Notes: generated from the letters alone by a model not told the origin. 64,000 bases of DNA from PALSA-270 sp963770245 (GCA_963770245.1 CAVYOX010000001.1:62001-126000); one strand, 5' to 3'. Shown: positions 1 to 11,700, counted from the stretch's first letter. Made by a program: numbers and translations.

Positions 1-887
1 GCAACTGGCCCGCTGCCCGTCAGCAAGCCAGCGGCTGCCCCTGCAAGCAGGAGGGCGCCGGTAATCCAAGATAAACTTCCCGGGCCTGCCGGTGGGGTAA
101 TCGGAAGCTGATCGACTGGGGCTGAACTGGAGGTCGTCTGGCTCCCCGAAGTTGGTGGCTGTTCCGTGGCTCCTGGATTGGTAGATGTGCTCGTGGGCGG
201 GTTGGAAGTCGGATTCGCGGAGGGGTTGGGAGTGGAACTTGCTGTAGGTGCAGAAGTCGGATTCTCCGATGAGGGAGTAGTTGGATTCGGGGCGCCCGAC
301 TTTGGCGGGGAACTCCCCCCAGAGGGGTTCCCCTTCGGCGGCGGAGGCGGTATTGCGCTACTCGTGCTGCCGGGTGGAGGGGTGAAGGGCTGCGGAGGCA
401 ATGGTAGGGGTGTGCCCGCCTTTGACGCGCCCGGGGTACCTCCTCCTTCTCCACCAGTTGGGCTCCCTTCATTTTGGGCCGGCACGACAACCTGAAGATT
501 GAAAACTCGGGGTCCTCCGAGGCAGAGGGGTCCGCAATTCTGGCAGGTGACAGTCGCTGTCCCGTTGTATTGGCCGGGCTTCAAGTCAGAAGAGACAAAC
601 AAGGAAAAACCGATGGGTCCGCCGCCTTGCCCAATTGTCTGTGTGGTTCCACCCGTATAACTCACCCGTGGCCCAGGGCTGGGAAACTCAACCTTTAGTT
701 CAATGGATATGGGTCCTGGGCAATTGTTAGCAATTCGGATTGCGAGTTGCTGAGACGTGTTCGGACTTATCTGCACTACGGTTGAAGGGGTTGCCTGCGG
801 TGGGCTCGGGGCGCCAGCTTCTTGTCCGTGGGCCAGCGCCAACACCATCATTGTTGCAACAAAAAAACGAGCGGCCACCTTACGCAA
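1..887 (-). CDS. Secreted, membrane-anchored Pro/Thr/Ser-rich stalk protein (partial)
   Basis: The frame is open from a TTG at 887 to the window edge, so the C-terminus is cut or nearly complete. A GGAGAGG ribosome site lies six bases before this TTG. Residues 1-22 form a signal peptide (RFFVATMMVLALAHG). A compact domain of about 110 residues follows, with cysteines in NNCPGP and CQNCGPLC. Then come about 130 residues rich in Pro, Ser, Thr and Gly, and near the edge a hydrophobic helix (SWITGALLLAGAAAGLL). The layout suggests a small exported domain held off the membrane by a flexible stalk. I recognise no family. It is divergent from the secreted protein at 1148. ATG-initiated frames in other phases over this stretch are shadows. 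Confidence 0.7.
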   Translation of the reverse strand, partial: MRKVAARFFVATMMVLALAHGQEAGAPSPPQATPSTVVQISPNTSQQLAIRIANNCPGPISIELKVEFPSPGPRVSYTGGTTQTIGQGGGPIGFSLFVSSDLKPGQYNGTATVTCQNCGPLCLGGPRVFNLQVVVPAQNEGSPTGGEGGGTPGASKAGTPLPLPPQPFTPPPGSTSSAIPPPPPKGNPSGGSSPPKSGAPNPTTPSSENPTSAPTASSTPNPSANPTSNPPTSTSTNPGATEQPPTSGSQTTSSSAPVDQLPITPPAGPGSLSWITGALLLAGAAAGLLTGSGPV

Positions 888-1147
888 TGTCAACCTCTCC
901 GGTCGGAAGCGCCGTCAGAAGCCATCCTCTTTTCGCAATGAAGTGAAGGGCCATGCACATCTCATAAATCAGATTCGGAGGGCAACCGCGGCAAAGCTGA
1001 ACTCGCTATACACGGAAATATTCCATTTGGCAAGTAGGTTTATCAGAGCTATAATCCGCGCCGCAGATTGGTTCCCTCATCGCGGTCCCAAGCGACCAGC
1101 CGGTGCGTTGCAGGACCGTGCTGTGTTGAGATACCGGAGTCATCCCC

Positions 1148-2320
1148 ATGTTCCCGCAGCGGTTCGCTTTCTCACTCTGTCCGGCGCTGGTGCTAGCCAT
1201 CGCATTGCAAGCACGACCCACTACAGGGTCGCCGGGAGGATCGGGACCACAATCCGCCTCTTCCGCGCAGCAGGGTCCGGTGATTGTGATCGGCGTCGTG
1301 GTGTTTCAAAGTGTGCCTCCGGGACAGGAAGTGTCGGCCAGTCTCACGACCGAGCCCGATAAATACGCCGGTATACCAGCACTGGAGGTGGCAAAAATCC
1401 AGATTCCAGCTGCGGAGATCGAGAAACAAAGTCCGGGAAATTCCTTACCGAACACGGTTGCTCTGAAGGGCGTGGTCGTGGATATGGGCGATGGCCGCAA
1501 GCAATCCGGGGACAACAATCTGGTGGTGGCGGTTCCGGCGGCGGCGGAGTCCATTGCGATTATCGTCTCGCTGGTGGACAAGCCCGGAACGCCGCTGGGC
1601 CAGACCACCATCCCAGTAGAAAATCCGGGGGCGCCGCCCCCGCAAGATCTTTCGCCTTCTGCGACTTCGTCCGACGTGCCTCGAGTCACCATGCCACCTG
1701 TGATGACTGCCGGTGGCGTACAGGTCATGCACGGCCAGACCGTGGGAAACAGCACGGAAATGAAAGTCACGGTCGATGACCAGCCGGCCCGGATCGTGGC
1801 TGCTAAACCCGGCACCGCATTTTGGGACGTGCAAGAAACACTAGCACCCGGGCCACACCGGGTGACGGTTTGGCCCGGGCCCGACGCAAAACCGCTAGTT
1901 TTTACCCTGTATGTTATCGGATTCACAATGACCGCCGACAACCTACATCTGCTTCGCGGGCAATCCACTTACATACATGTCACCGTCACTGGGCTTGAGA
2001 ACTTACCGATCGCGGCCTGGACGGCGGCGCCAGCCCCATCGGATCTCGTGGATATGGCGAGCGTCGAACAGCGCGCCAAGGGTTTCCGCCCTCCGAAACC
2101 TCAGGAACCCGGCACCGTCCTGCTGCTCCTCGAAAACCACTCGCCCGCCCAGATTCGGATGGGGAAAGCAGGCGACCGCATCGTGCTCGTGCTCCACCAG
2201 AAGGACTTCGCCAGCGGGCCGTACACCTATCAGGACAGGTTGCAATCATTGAGCAGCGGCGGCTTTAATATCAGCGGCACCGTTGTTGCATTCCTTAGAG
2301 ACGCCCAGGGAAGCCGGTGA
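1148..2320 (+). CDS. Secreted protein of unknown function
   Basis: 390 residues starting at ATG 1148, with GGAG eight bases upstream. The N-terminus is a signal peptide (FAFSLCPALVLAIALQA). The rest is rich in beta-prone, Pro-containing segments. A middle part around residues 190-260 (QVMHGQTVGNSTEMKV, then a VTVWPGPDAKPLVFTLYV stretch) looks like an Ig-like or carbohydrate-binding-type fold, but this is only an impression. There are no cysteine clusters or catalytic motifs. It is transcribed away from the stalk protein at 887, so the 260-bp gap probably holds both promoters. Probable periplasmic or cell-surface location; function unknown. Confidence 0.65.
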   Translation: MFPQRFAFSLCPALVLAIALQARPTTGSPGGSGPQSASSAQQGPVIVIGVVVFQSVPPGQEVSASLTTEPDKYAGIPALEVAKIQIPAAEIEKQSPGNSLPNTVALKGVVVDMGDGRKQSGDNNLVVAVPAAAESIAIIVSLVDKPGTPLGQTTIPVENPGAPPPQDLSPSATSSDVPRVTMPPVMTAGGVQVMHGQTVGNSTEMKVTVDDQPARIVAAKPGTAFWDVQETLAPGPHRVTVWPGPDAKPLVFTLYVIGFTMTADNLHLLRGQSTYIHVTVTGLENLPIAAWTAAPAPSDLVDMASVEQRAKGFRPPKPQEPGTVLLLLENHSPAQIRMGKAGDRIVLVLHQKDFASGPYTYQDRLQSLSSGGFNISGTVVAFLRDAQGSR

Positions 2321-2409
2321 CGCTCCAACCTGTGGCACGGAGCGGTCCAACAATCTCCTATGGTCCGAGCTTTGCGCCGGAAGCGAGGGGCATTCCCGTA
2401 GAAGATATA

Positions 2410-2499
2410 TGGCGGAGAGAGAGGGATTCGAACCCCCGATACCCGTAAAGGTATACACGCTTTCGAGGCGCGCGCCTTCAGCCACTCGGCCATCTCTCC
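2410..2499 (-). tRNA. tRNA-Ser(CGA)
   Basis: The acceptor stem GGAGAGA (2499-2493) pairs with TCTCTCC (2420-2414), followed by discriminator G and an encoded CCA (2412-2410). The D-loop has GCCGAGTGG. The anticodon stem CGCGC/GCGTG encloses loop CTCGAAA, giving anticodon CGA. A long variable arm typical of serine tRNAs follows, and the T-loop reads GGTTCGAATCC. Length is 90 nt. Confidence 0.96.
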
Positions 2500-2979
2500 G
2501 CACACGGTGGGTGGTTCGCCATGATTTTATCAGGGAAGCGGTCGCTTCCAATTTCCCCTGCGATCTCACTGCGCTGGCCCCAGCTCAACCTCCTCACCCA
2601 GCCTGAGTATGCGGTTTGTTAACTGGCTCACGGCCTAAAATCCCGTTCCATCATTGCGAAACTCGGAGCCCTAACGGGGAAGCTCTTCCCAACATCAAGG
2701 AAGACATTGGACGGGACCTCGTACGCAGCCGACTAAGGGCGGATTCTGGATTGTGCCAGCATGACAGGCAAAGCAAGTTGAAGGGCCGCCCTTTCCGGGA
2801 TCCATTGAAGTGAGAGGTTCCGGTTCGTCGTTCGTTTTCAGGCGCGAAAGCAGTCGGGAGAAGAGGGCGGCGCAGAGAGGCGATTGTCCAACAAGGAATC
2901 GGTTATAAGAATGGGGAGGGAGGGCCTATTCGCTCCCTCGTTCTACATTATGTGCAGGCACGAATCCATGACGAGTGGC
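2500..2979. other. Intergenic stretch without a supported gene
   Basis: Short open frames exist on both strands but none has a ribosome site, signal peptide or recognisable motif. It probably holds the promoter of the tRNA on the minus strand and the 3' end of the STAS gene. Confidence 0.5.
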
Positions 2980-3342
2980 TCAAGCAACTCGGGCGTATCG
3001 AGCATTGGCATAAACCACAAGAGCCATCATTTCCTCGAGCGTTGCAATATAGATTCTTGCGATCGATTGGGCCCGTTTCAATCGGCTGCGCACTGCCTTC
3101 GACGGGTTGAACAGCAGAAACCGGATGTTGTGATCGCGTGCCCACCGTTGCAGAAACACGAGCATTCCCAGTCCGCCGCCTTCGATGGCCTCCACGTCCG
3201 AGAGTTCGATGACCACAATCCGGGCCGCGGTTTGCGAGGTCACGGCTTCGCGCAACTTGGAGGCGGCATCGCTTTGCACAATGCTGCCTTCGCACTCCAC
3301 GACCGCCATCTCCCCGATGTGGGCAACGGTTACATTCAGCAT
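2980..3342 (-). CDS. STAS-domain anti-sigma factor antagonist
   Basis: 120 residues. ATG at 3342 follows a strong GGGAGGAA, so the longer in-frame extension to 3630 is not used. The whole protein is one STAS domain of the SpoIIAA/RsbV type: strand LNVTVAHIG, GSIVQSDAASKLREAV, VVIELSDVEAIEGGG, then FLQRWARDHNIRFLLFNPS. The usual phosphorylatable Ser/Thr in the D-(S/T) loop is replaced: the loop reads DVEAIEGGGLGML, so the classic phospho-switch serine is not obvious. Such proteins bind anti-sigma kinases and free a sigma factor. No partner kinase or sigma gene is adjacent. Confidence 0.85.
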   Translation of the reverse strand: MLNVTVAHIGEMAVVECEGSIVQSDAASKLREAVTSQTAARIVVIELSDVEAIEGGGLGMLVFLQRWARDHNIRFLLFNPSKAVRSRLKRAQSIARIYIATLEEMMALVVYANARYARVA

Positions 3343-3828
3343 AGTTTCCTCCCAGCGTTGGTTCGGCACAGGATTGTTCTGTGTACCTTGAGCACGAGCC
3401 GTGCCATCCCTGTATTTTCTGCAAGATGAGCCATTGCTTTGGCGGCGGTCGAGGAGATTTCCTGCAAGAAACGAGCAAATCTGTCCTAGTTGGGCGGCCG
3501 GAAATACTCGATCTGCCGATCGTAGGAACTGATCGCAGCTATCCCTGTGGCACCACTCTCGCAGTCGTGTGACCATGCCCAGAAGAGAAGGTCTCCGGAA
3601 TGCGGTCATACCAATTTCCGCCACTTCCAAGACTCATTCTGGAACGCAATCGATTGCGCTCAGTACCGGATTGTTTGTGGGCAGCGCCTCCTAAGCTGTG
3701 AAGTCGGAGAACTCCGGGCGCCATGCTTTTGTTTCAGTCGATCACTTCGGACGGAACCTTACTTGCATCTCGATCTCCGCTCGTTCTGAACTCATAATGG
3801 TGGGCGATTGGATTGTCGGGAGGTCCTG
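3343..3828. other. Divergent intergenic region
   Basis: About 490 bases between the divergent STAS and DUF4139 genes. The minus frame that continues past the STAS start has no independent support. I see no RNA gene or clear repeat; it probably contains both promoters. Confidence 0.45.
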
Positions 3829-5532
3829 ATGAAGATCCGGTGCCGGTACGCTTTGGTTCTAGGTATCTGCCTCGTCTATTCCCTCGCTGCCCATTCCGGA
3901 GAAGAGCCGGGACCCGAACTGAAGACGGCATCGGTCGCTGCATTCAAGAATGGCTTGGCTTTCGTCGTAAAGCAGGGAGAGGTTCACCTGGAGGCGGGAG
4001 CGGGGAATCTTGAACCGGTTCCGAATGCGACTCTGGGCTCTTTGTGGATTGCGCCGAATGATGCCGGGGCATCGCTCGATGAGGTCGTTGCTCGTCGCCA
4101 CACAATCTCCGCCCAACAGAACCTCACGGTCCTCGCGGACGTGCTGCTGGCGAATGCCGGCAAGGTAGTTACCATCGTTGATAACAGCCAAAAGGAGTAC
4201 ACGGGCGAGATTGTCGGGTTTCGGCAGTCAGAGAAAGGGGAGAAATCAGGGGATGGGTCCCTAGCCTTACCGAACCCATCCGAGAACAGCCTCGACGCCA
4301 ACGGATTGCCGTCTGTGGGACAGCCGCGGATTACGCCGGAATTCCTGCTGCTCAAGACCGAGGGCAAGCTCTTGGCGCTCTATTTCCACAACGTTGCGCG
4401 TGTGATTCTGCCGGCGGATGCCATCCTCGAACTGAGGCAAGAAGTCGAGCGCAAGGCGCTGCAATTCAAAATCAAAGGCGTGAGCGGCCATGCCAACCTG
4501 ACCATGGGATATCTGGAGCACGGACTAGGCTGGACCCCTTCCTATCTGATTTCACTGCAAGATGAGAAGAAAGCCCAGATCACGATGCAAGCCGTACTGG
4601 TCAACGACGCCGAGGATTTGAAGGATACAGATCTCTTCTTTGTAGTCGGCGTTCCGAATTTTGCCTATTCGAACGTTCCATCCCCCATGGCTCTCGAGCA
4701 GAGCCTGCTCGAATTCATGCAGGCAGCTTCCCGCCGGGATGACATGAATGCACGTTATTCGAACGCCATCACCGGACAGATGACGGTGGGCGGCATGGTT
4801 ACTTACGACGCCAAGGCAATGCCCGATCTAACAACCACCACCGAAGAGTTGCAGGGTGAGCAGGAAGAAGATCTCTTCTTATACAGCCGTAAGGATGTCA
4901 CCCTGCCACGAGGTGCGCGCGCCACCTACAACGTGTTTTCTGAAACGTTGAACTACGAGCACATCTACGAGTGGAACCTCGAAGACAAGCCACGCGTGGA
5001 CGGATTTGGCAACGCCCAGAGCATTTCAAACCCGGGATCGGATTGGTCCACCAGAGACAACGTATGGCACACGTTGCGGCTGAAGAATACGACCAAGTTT
5101 CCTTGGACCAGCGCGCCCACCCTGGTGATTTCTGGCACTCGGCCTCTGTCCCAAGATACCGTGCCCTACACTCCGAAGGGCGCAACCTCAAGCCTGAAAC
5201 TGACGGTCGCAACCGATATTCGGGCAAGCCATGAAGAAAATGAGGTTGAGCGAGAGAGGGATGTGCAGCGGCGGCATAACTACAACTACGATCAGGTGAC
5301 CGTCGAAGGAAAGTTGACCATAAAGAACTACAAAAGCAAAACCGTGCAATTGAGCATCGCGGACCGAGTGCGAGGGACCGTGGAATCTCAGACCGATGAC
5401 GGGAAGTCCGACAAATTGGCCGAAGCAATCGCGGTAGACAACCCACTTTCTCGACTGACGTGGGAACTCACCCTGCAAGCGGGCGAAGAAAAAGTCATTA
5501 AATACCGATACAAGGTGTGGCTTCGCGTTTAA
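3829..5532 (+). CDS. Secreted DUF4139-type protein
   Basis: 567 residues from ATG 3829, chosen over the ATG at 3808 because GGGAGG lies just upstream and the signal peptide (CRYALVLGICLVYSLAAHS) then sits at the N-terminus. The body has the layout of DUF4139/MuiA-like proteins: an N-terminal beta region with AAFKNGLAFVVKQGEV, a central membrane-active-looking GWTPSYLISL segment followed by strands, and a C-terminal LTWELTLQAGEEKVIKYRYKVW strand set typical of the family. Members are exported, and their biochemical role is not established. It stands alone as a transcription unit. Confidence 0.75.
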   Translation: MKIRCRYALVLGICLVYSLAAHSGEEPGPELKTASVAAFKNGLAFVVKQGEVHLEAGAGNLEPVPNATLGSLWIAPNDAGASLDEVVARRHTISAQQNLTVLADVLLANAGKVVTIVDNSQKEYTGEIVGFRQSEKGEKSGDGSLALPNPSENSLDANGLPSVGQPRITPEFLLLKTEGKLLALYFHNVARVILPADAILELRQEVERKALQFKIKGVSGHANLTMGYLEHGLGWTPSYLISLQDEKKAQITMQAVLVNDAEDLKDTDLFFVVGVPNFAYSNVPSPMALEQSLLEFMQAASRRDDMNARYSNAITGQMTVGGMVTYDAKAMPDLTTTTEELQGEQEEDLFLYSRKDVTLPRGARATYNVFSETLNYEHIYEWNLEDKPRVDGFGNAQSISNPGSDWSTRDNVWHTLRLKNTTKFPWTSAPTLVISGTRPLSQDTVPYTPKGATSSLKLTVATDIRASHEENEVERERDVQRRHNYNYDQVTVEGKLTIKNYKSKTVQLSIADRVRGTVESQTDDGKSDKLAEAIAVDNPLSRLTWELTLQAGEEKVIKYRYKVWLRV

Positions 5533-5756
5533 CAGCTCATTCCAACCCTTTACTGCTCCTCTGGCCTTCTCGTCCCTGGGCAGCAGCCTCCATGGCCTGA
5601 CGCTCGATCCCCCACCTTCAGGTCGACTCTCTCCGGGGCCGAGTCACGTCGCGAGAGCCCTCGAGAGCGCCAGAGGCGGCAAACGTGTTATGCGCACCAC
5701 GCGACGACAACAGCGCGCCGCCGTGTCTCCCAAACGCTCCAGCGGATGACAAATGC

Positions 5757-8700
5757 CTAATGCCCTCTGCCTGACAGAGACACGGTCTGCGTCCCCGACT
5801 GAGCATTGTCGGTGAACTTCAGCGTCGCCGAGCGCGAGCCTGTGGCCCTTGGCCGAAACGCTACGTTGATGGTGCAGTCGAGGCCCTGCGCCAGGGAACT
5901 GCCGCAGGTGGTGGATTGCACGAGGAAGTCCGTCGAGTTCTGTCCACCCAACGCGAGCCCACTGATGGTTAGCGGGCCCACTCCCGTATTGCTCAGTGTC
6001 ACCGTCTGCGCGGTGCTCGTGGCGTTCAGCGCTTCCGATCCGAAGCTCAGGCTCGGCGGATCCGCGTCCGCTTTCGGTGCAATTACCGTCGCCGTGATCG
6101 ATACATGTTGCGGGCTGCCCGCCGCGCTATCCTGCAAGGTCAGAACCGCGGACACATTGCCCACCTGGCTCGGCCACAAGCTCAGAGTGATCTTGCAGGT
6201 CTTACCCGGAGCGAGGGCCGACATGCACCCGCCGTCATAGGTGAGGTCTTGGCGGGTTGCGCCAACCAGCGAGCCAAGAGAAATCTGGTTGAACGTGGTG
6301 GTGGTGGATCCGTGATTGGTCACCATCAGATATTGTGACGTCCCGCCCCATAGGGTGACCGTGCCGAAGGTAATGCTCGAGGGAGTGAAGCTGAGGCCGC
6401 TAGACGAGACTACGGAGAAGTTCGCGGTCACACTCTCAGGAGTGGTCATGGCGATGGTGGTTGAGGCGCTGTTGGCGTTGGCCACGCTGCCGGTCCAGCT
6501 GGTGAACGCGTAGCCGGAGTTTGCCGTGGCCGTCAGGTTCACCACGGTGCCAGAGGGGTAGAAGGTACCGGAGACCGGAGCAACGGTGCCGCCGATGGTC
6601 GGGTTGGCTGCCGTGGTCAGCTGGTAGGACGTGTTGAAGGAGGCGGTGTAGGTCTTGGCCGTCGAAGGAGCGGTCACTGAGTGGGACAGCGCTCCGGCGT
6701 CAGACCAGGAGGCGAACGTGTTTTCGGTTCCGCCTGAGGTTTGCGGCGAGGTTGTGGCAATGGTGTGGCTCGAACCGATGGACCAGGTCAGTATTTGCGC
6801 GCTGGTGTAGCTGGTGCCGTCGACCGAAAATGACAACCCGGCCGGACTGGTTCCGACCGTTACCTGGACGGTATTGGTCTGGAAGTTCGCGGTCACACTC
6901 TCGGGAGCAGTCATGGCGACTGTGGTTGAGGCGCTGTTGGCGTTGGCCACGCTGCCGGTCCAGCTGGTGAACGCGTAGCCGGAGTTTGCCGTGGCGGTCA
7001 GATTCACCACCGTGCCAGAGGGGTAGAACGTGCCGGACACTGGAGCAGACAGTGCCGCCGGTGGTCGGGTTGGCTGCCGTGGTCAGCAGATAAGACGTGT
7101 TGAATGAGGCGGTGTAGGTCTTGGCTGTCGAAGGAGCGGTCACTGAGTGGGACAGCGCTCCGGCATCAGACCAGGAGGCGAACGTGTTTTCGGTTCCGCC
7201 TGAGGTCTGCGGCGAGGTTGTGGCAATGGTGTGGCTCGAGCCGATGGACCAGGTCAGTATTTGCGCGCTGGTGTAGCTGGTGCCGTCGACCGAAAATGAC
7301 AACCCGGCCGGACTGGTTCCGACCGTTACCTGGACGGTATTGGTTTGGAAGTTCGCGGTGACACTCTCGGGAGCGGTCATGGCGACTGTGGTTGAGGCGC
7401 TATTGGCGTTGGCCACGCTGCCGGTCCAGCTGGTGAACGCGTAGCCGGAGTTTGCCGTGGCGGTCAGGTTCACCACGGTGCCAGAGGGGTAGAAGGTGCC
7501 GGACAGCGGGGCAACAGTGCCGCCGATGCTCGGGTTGGCTGCCGTGGTCAGCTGGTAGGACGTGTTGAATGTGGCGGTGTAGGTCGTGGCTGTCGAGGGA
7601 GCGGTCACTGAGTGGGACAGGGCTCCGGCGTCAGACCAGGAGGCGAACGTGTTCTCGGTTCCGCCTGAGGTCTGCGGCGAGGTTGTGGCAATGGTGTGGC
7701 TCGAGCCGATGGACCAGGTCAAAGTCTGCGCGCTGGTGTAACTGGTGCCGTCGACCGAAAATGACAACCCGGCTGGACTGGTTCCGACCGTCACCTGGAC
7801 GGTATTGGTTTGGAAGTTCGCGGTCACACTCTCGGGAGCGGTCATGGCGACCGTGGTTGAGGCGCTGTTGGCGTTGGCCACGCTGCCGGTCCAGCTGGTG
7901 AACGCGTAGCCGGAGTTTGCCGTGGCGGTCAGATTCACCACCGTGCCAGAGGGGTAGAACGTGCCGGACACTGGAGAGACAGTGCCGCCGGTGGTCGGGT
8001 TGGCTGCCGTGGTCAGCAGATAAGACGTGTTGAATGAGGCGGTGTAGGTCTTGGCTGTCGAAGGAGCGGTCACTGAGTGGGACAGCGCTCCGGCATCAGA
8101 CCAGGAGGCGAACGTGTTCTCGGTTCCGCCTGAGGTCTGCGGCGAGGTTGTGGCAATGGTGTGGCTCGAACCGATGGACCAGGTCAGTATTTGCGCGCTG
8201 GTGTAGCTGGTGCCGTCGACCGAAAATGACAACCCGGCCGGACTGGTTCCGACCGTTACCTGGACGGTATTGGTCTGGAAGTTCGCGGTGACACTCTCGG
8301 GAGCGGTCATGGCGACCGTGGTTGAGGCGCTATTGGCGTTGGCCACGCTGCCGGTCCAGCTGGTGAACGCGTAGCCGGAGTTTGCCGTGGCCGTCAGGTT
8401 CACCACCGTGCCAGAGGGGTAGAAGGTGCCGGACACTGGAGCAACGGTGCCACCGGTGGTCGGGTTGGCTGCCGTGGTCAATAGATAAGACGTGTTGAAT
8501 GAGGCGGTGTAGGTCTTGGCTGTCGAAGGAGCGGTCACTGAGTGGGACAGCGCTCCGGCATCAGACCAGGAGGCGAACGTGTTCTCGGTTCCGCCTGAGG
8601 TCTGCGGCGAGGTCGTGGCAATGGTGTGGCTCGAGCCGATGGACCAGGTCAGTATTTGCGCGCTGGTGTAGCTGGTGCCGTCGACCGAAAATGACAGCCC

Positions 8701-11700
8701 GGCCGGACTGGTTCCAACCGTCACCTGGACGGTATTGGTTTGGAAGTTCGCGGTCACACTCTCGGGAGCGGTCATGGCGACGGTGGTTGAGGCGCTGTTG
8801 GCGTTGGCCACGCTGCCGGTCCAGCTGGTGAACGCGTAGCCGGAGTTTGCCGTGGCCGTCAGGTTCACCACCGTGCCAGAGGGGTAGAAGGTGCCGGACA
8901 GTGGGGCAACAGTGCCGCCGATGCTCGGGTTGGCTGCCGTGGTCAGCTGGTAGGACGTGTTAAATGTGGCCGTGTAAGTCGTAGCTGTCGAGGGAGCGGT
9001 CACTGAGTGGGACAGGGCTCCGGTGTCAGACCAGGAGGCGAACGTGTTCTCGGTTCCGCCTGAGGTCTGCGGCGAGGTCGTGGCAATGGTGTGGCTCGAG
9101 CCGATGGACCAGGTCAGTATTTGCGCGCTGGTGTAGCTGGTGCCGTCGACCGAAAATGACAACCCGGCCGGACTGGTTCCAACCGTTACCTGGACGGTAT
9201 TGGTTTGGAAGTTCGCGGTGACGCTCTCGGGAGCGGTCATGGCGACCGTGGTTGAGGCGCTATCGGCGTTGGCCACGCTGCCGGTCCAGCTGGTGAACGC
9301 GTAGCCGGAGTTTGCCGTGGCGGTCAGGCTCACCACCGTGCCGGAGGGGTAGAAGGTGCCGGACAGTGGGGCAACAGTGCCGCCGATGCTCGGGTTGGCT
9401 GCCGTGGTCAGCTGGTAGGACGTGTTAAATGTGGCCGTGTAAGTCGTAGCTGTCGAGGGAGCGGTCACTGAGTGGGACAGGGCTCCGGTGTCAGACCAGG
9501 AGGCGAACGTGTTCTCGGTTCCGCCTGAGGTCTGCGGCGAGGTTGTGGCAATGGTGTGGCTCGAGCCGATGGACCAGGTCAAAGTCTGCGCGCTGGTGTA
9601 ACTGGTGCCGTCGACCGAAAATGACAACCCGGCTGGACTGGTTCCGACCGTCACCTGGACGGTATTGGTTTGGAAGTTCGCGGTCACACTCTCGGGAGCG
9701 GTCATGGCGACCGTGGTTGAGGCGCTATTGGCGTTGGCCACGCTGCCGGTCCAGCTGGTGAACGCGTAGCCGGAGTTTGCCGTGGCGGTCAGGCTCTACC
9801 ACGGTGCCGGAGGGGTAGAAGGTGCCGGAGACTGGAGAGACGGTGCCGCCGATGCTCGGGTTGGCTGCCGTGGTCAGCTGGTAGGACGTGTTAAATGAGG
9901 CCGTGTAGGTCGTAGCTGTCGAAGGAGCGGTGACTGAGTGGGACAGCGCTCCGGCATCAGACCAGGAGGCGAACGTGTTTTCGGTTCCGCCTGAGGTTTG
10001 CGGCGAGGTCGTGGCAATGGTGTGGCTCGAGCCGATGGACCAGGTCAAAGTCTGCGCGCTGGTGTAACTGGTGCCGTCGACCGAAAATGACAACCCGGCC
10101 GGACTGGTTCCAACCGTTACCTGGACGGTGCCGCTTTGTGGCGAGTCCACCTTGCGGATGCGCCGGTTGTTGTAGTCCACGATGTAAAGATTGCCGCCTC
10201 CATCCACAGCCAGCCCGTCGGGACCAGAAAGCTCCGCGCTGGTGGCCGCTCCTCCGTCGCCGCTGAAATCTCCGGTGCCGTTGCCCGCCACCGTGGCAAT
10301 GTTCCCCGGTGCAACGCTGATCCCCAGCACGGTGATCGTGGTGGCCTGGTTGTTCACCACCCGAATGCGCTGATTGCCGCCATCCGCGATGTAGAGATTG
10401 CCGGCCGCGTCCACTCCCACTCCCTCTGGACCAGAGAGCTCCGCGCTCGGGGCCGCTCCTCCGTCGCCGGCGTAACCGAGAGTGCCGGTGCCGGCTACGG
10501 TCGAGATGTTCCCGCTGGTGTCCACCTTGCGGATGACCTGGTTGAAAGTGTCCGCGATGTAGAGATTGCCGGCCGCGTCGACTGTCACTGCGCGAGGTTC
10601 GTTCAGTTGAGCGCTGGTGGCCGCTCCCCCGTCGCCGCTGTAACCAGAGCTGCCGGTGCCGGCTACGGTGGCAATATCGCCCGGACCGATTATCACCCCC
10701 AGCACGGTCATCGAGGTGGCCTGCGTGTTCACCACCTGAATGCGGTCATTAAAGGTATCCGCGATGTAGACATTGCCGGCCGCATCCACTGCCACTCCAT
10801 AGGGAGAAAAGAGCTGCGCGCTGGTGGCGGCTCCTCCGTCGCCGCTGTTACCCGCGGCGCCGGTGCCAGCCAGCGTGGTGATGGTTCCGCTCGTGTTCAC
10901 CTTGCGGATGACCTGGTTGAAAGTGTCCGCGATGTACGAGATTGCCGGCCGGATCCACTGCCAACTCTCCGGGAGAGGTAATCTGGGCGCTGGTGGCGGC
11001 TCCTCCGTCGCCGCTGTAGCCATATGTGCCGTTGCCGGCCACGGTTGCAATGTTCCCGGGCGCAATGGTCACGCCCAGCACGGTGATCGAGCTGGCTTGC
11101 GGGTTCACGGCTCGGACGCGTTCATCGTAGTCTGCGATGTAGAGATTGCTGGCCGCATCCACCGCCACTCCGAAGGGGTCCTGAAACTGGGCGCTGGTGG
11201 CCGGTCCCCCGTCGCCGCTGTAACCGAACGTGCCGTTGCCGGCCACGGTAGTGATGTCTTGTTGGGTGTCCACCTTGCGGATACGATCGTTTTCCCTGTC
11301 CGCGACGTAGAGATTGCCGGAGGTGTCGACGGTTACCGCAATGGGATCGTCAATCTCGGCGCTGGTCGCTGCCCCCCCGTCGCCGCTGAAGCCCAGGGTG
11401 CCGTTGCCGACTACGGTGTTGATGGCCCCGCTCGTGTTCACTTCGCGGACGCGGCAATTGGAAGTGTCTGCGACATAGAGGTTGCCGGCTGCGTCCACCG
11501 CCAGCCCCCCGGGAGCGGTAATCTGGGCGCTGATGGCCGCTCCGCTGTCGCCGCTGTAACCGGATGTGCCGTTGCCAGCCACGGTAGCAATGGTGCCTGG
11601 CGCAACGCTCACGCCCAGCAAGGTCGTGCCGCTGCTTTGCGTGTTTACCACCCGGACACGATATCCGCCGTCCGCGATGTAGAAATTGCCAGCCGCGTCC

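Noticed and set aside
6752..9761. Repeated plus-strand frames inside the tandem-repeat region
   Set aside because: They are the complement of the 465-bp coding repeats and recur with the same period; composition is Arg/Trp/Ser-rich and without a ribosome site.
6405..10128. CRISPR array
   Set aside because: Repeats are 465 bp, contiguous and coding, with no short repeat-spacer pattern and no cas genes.
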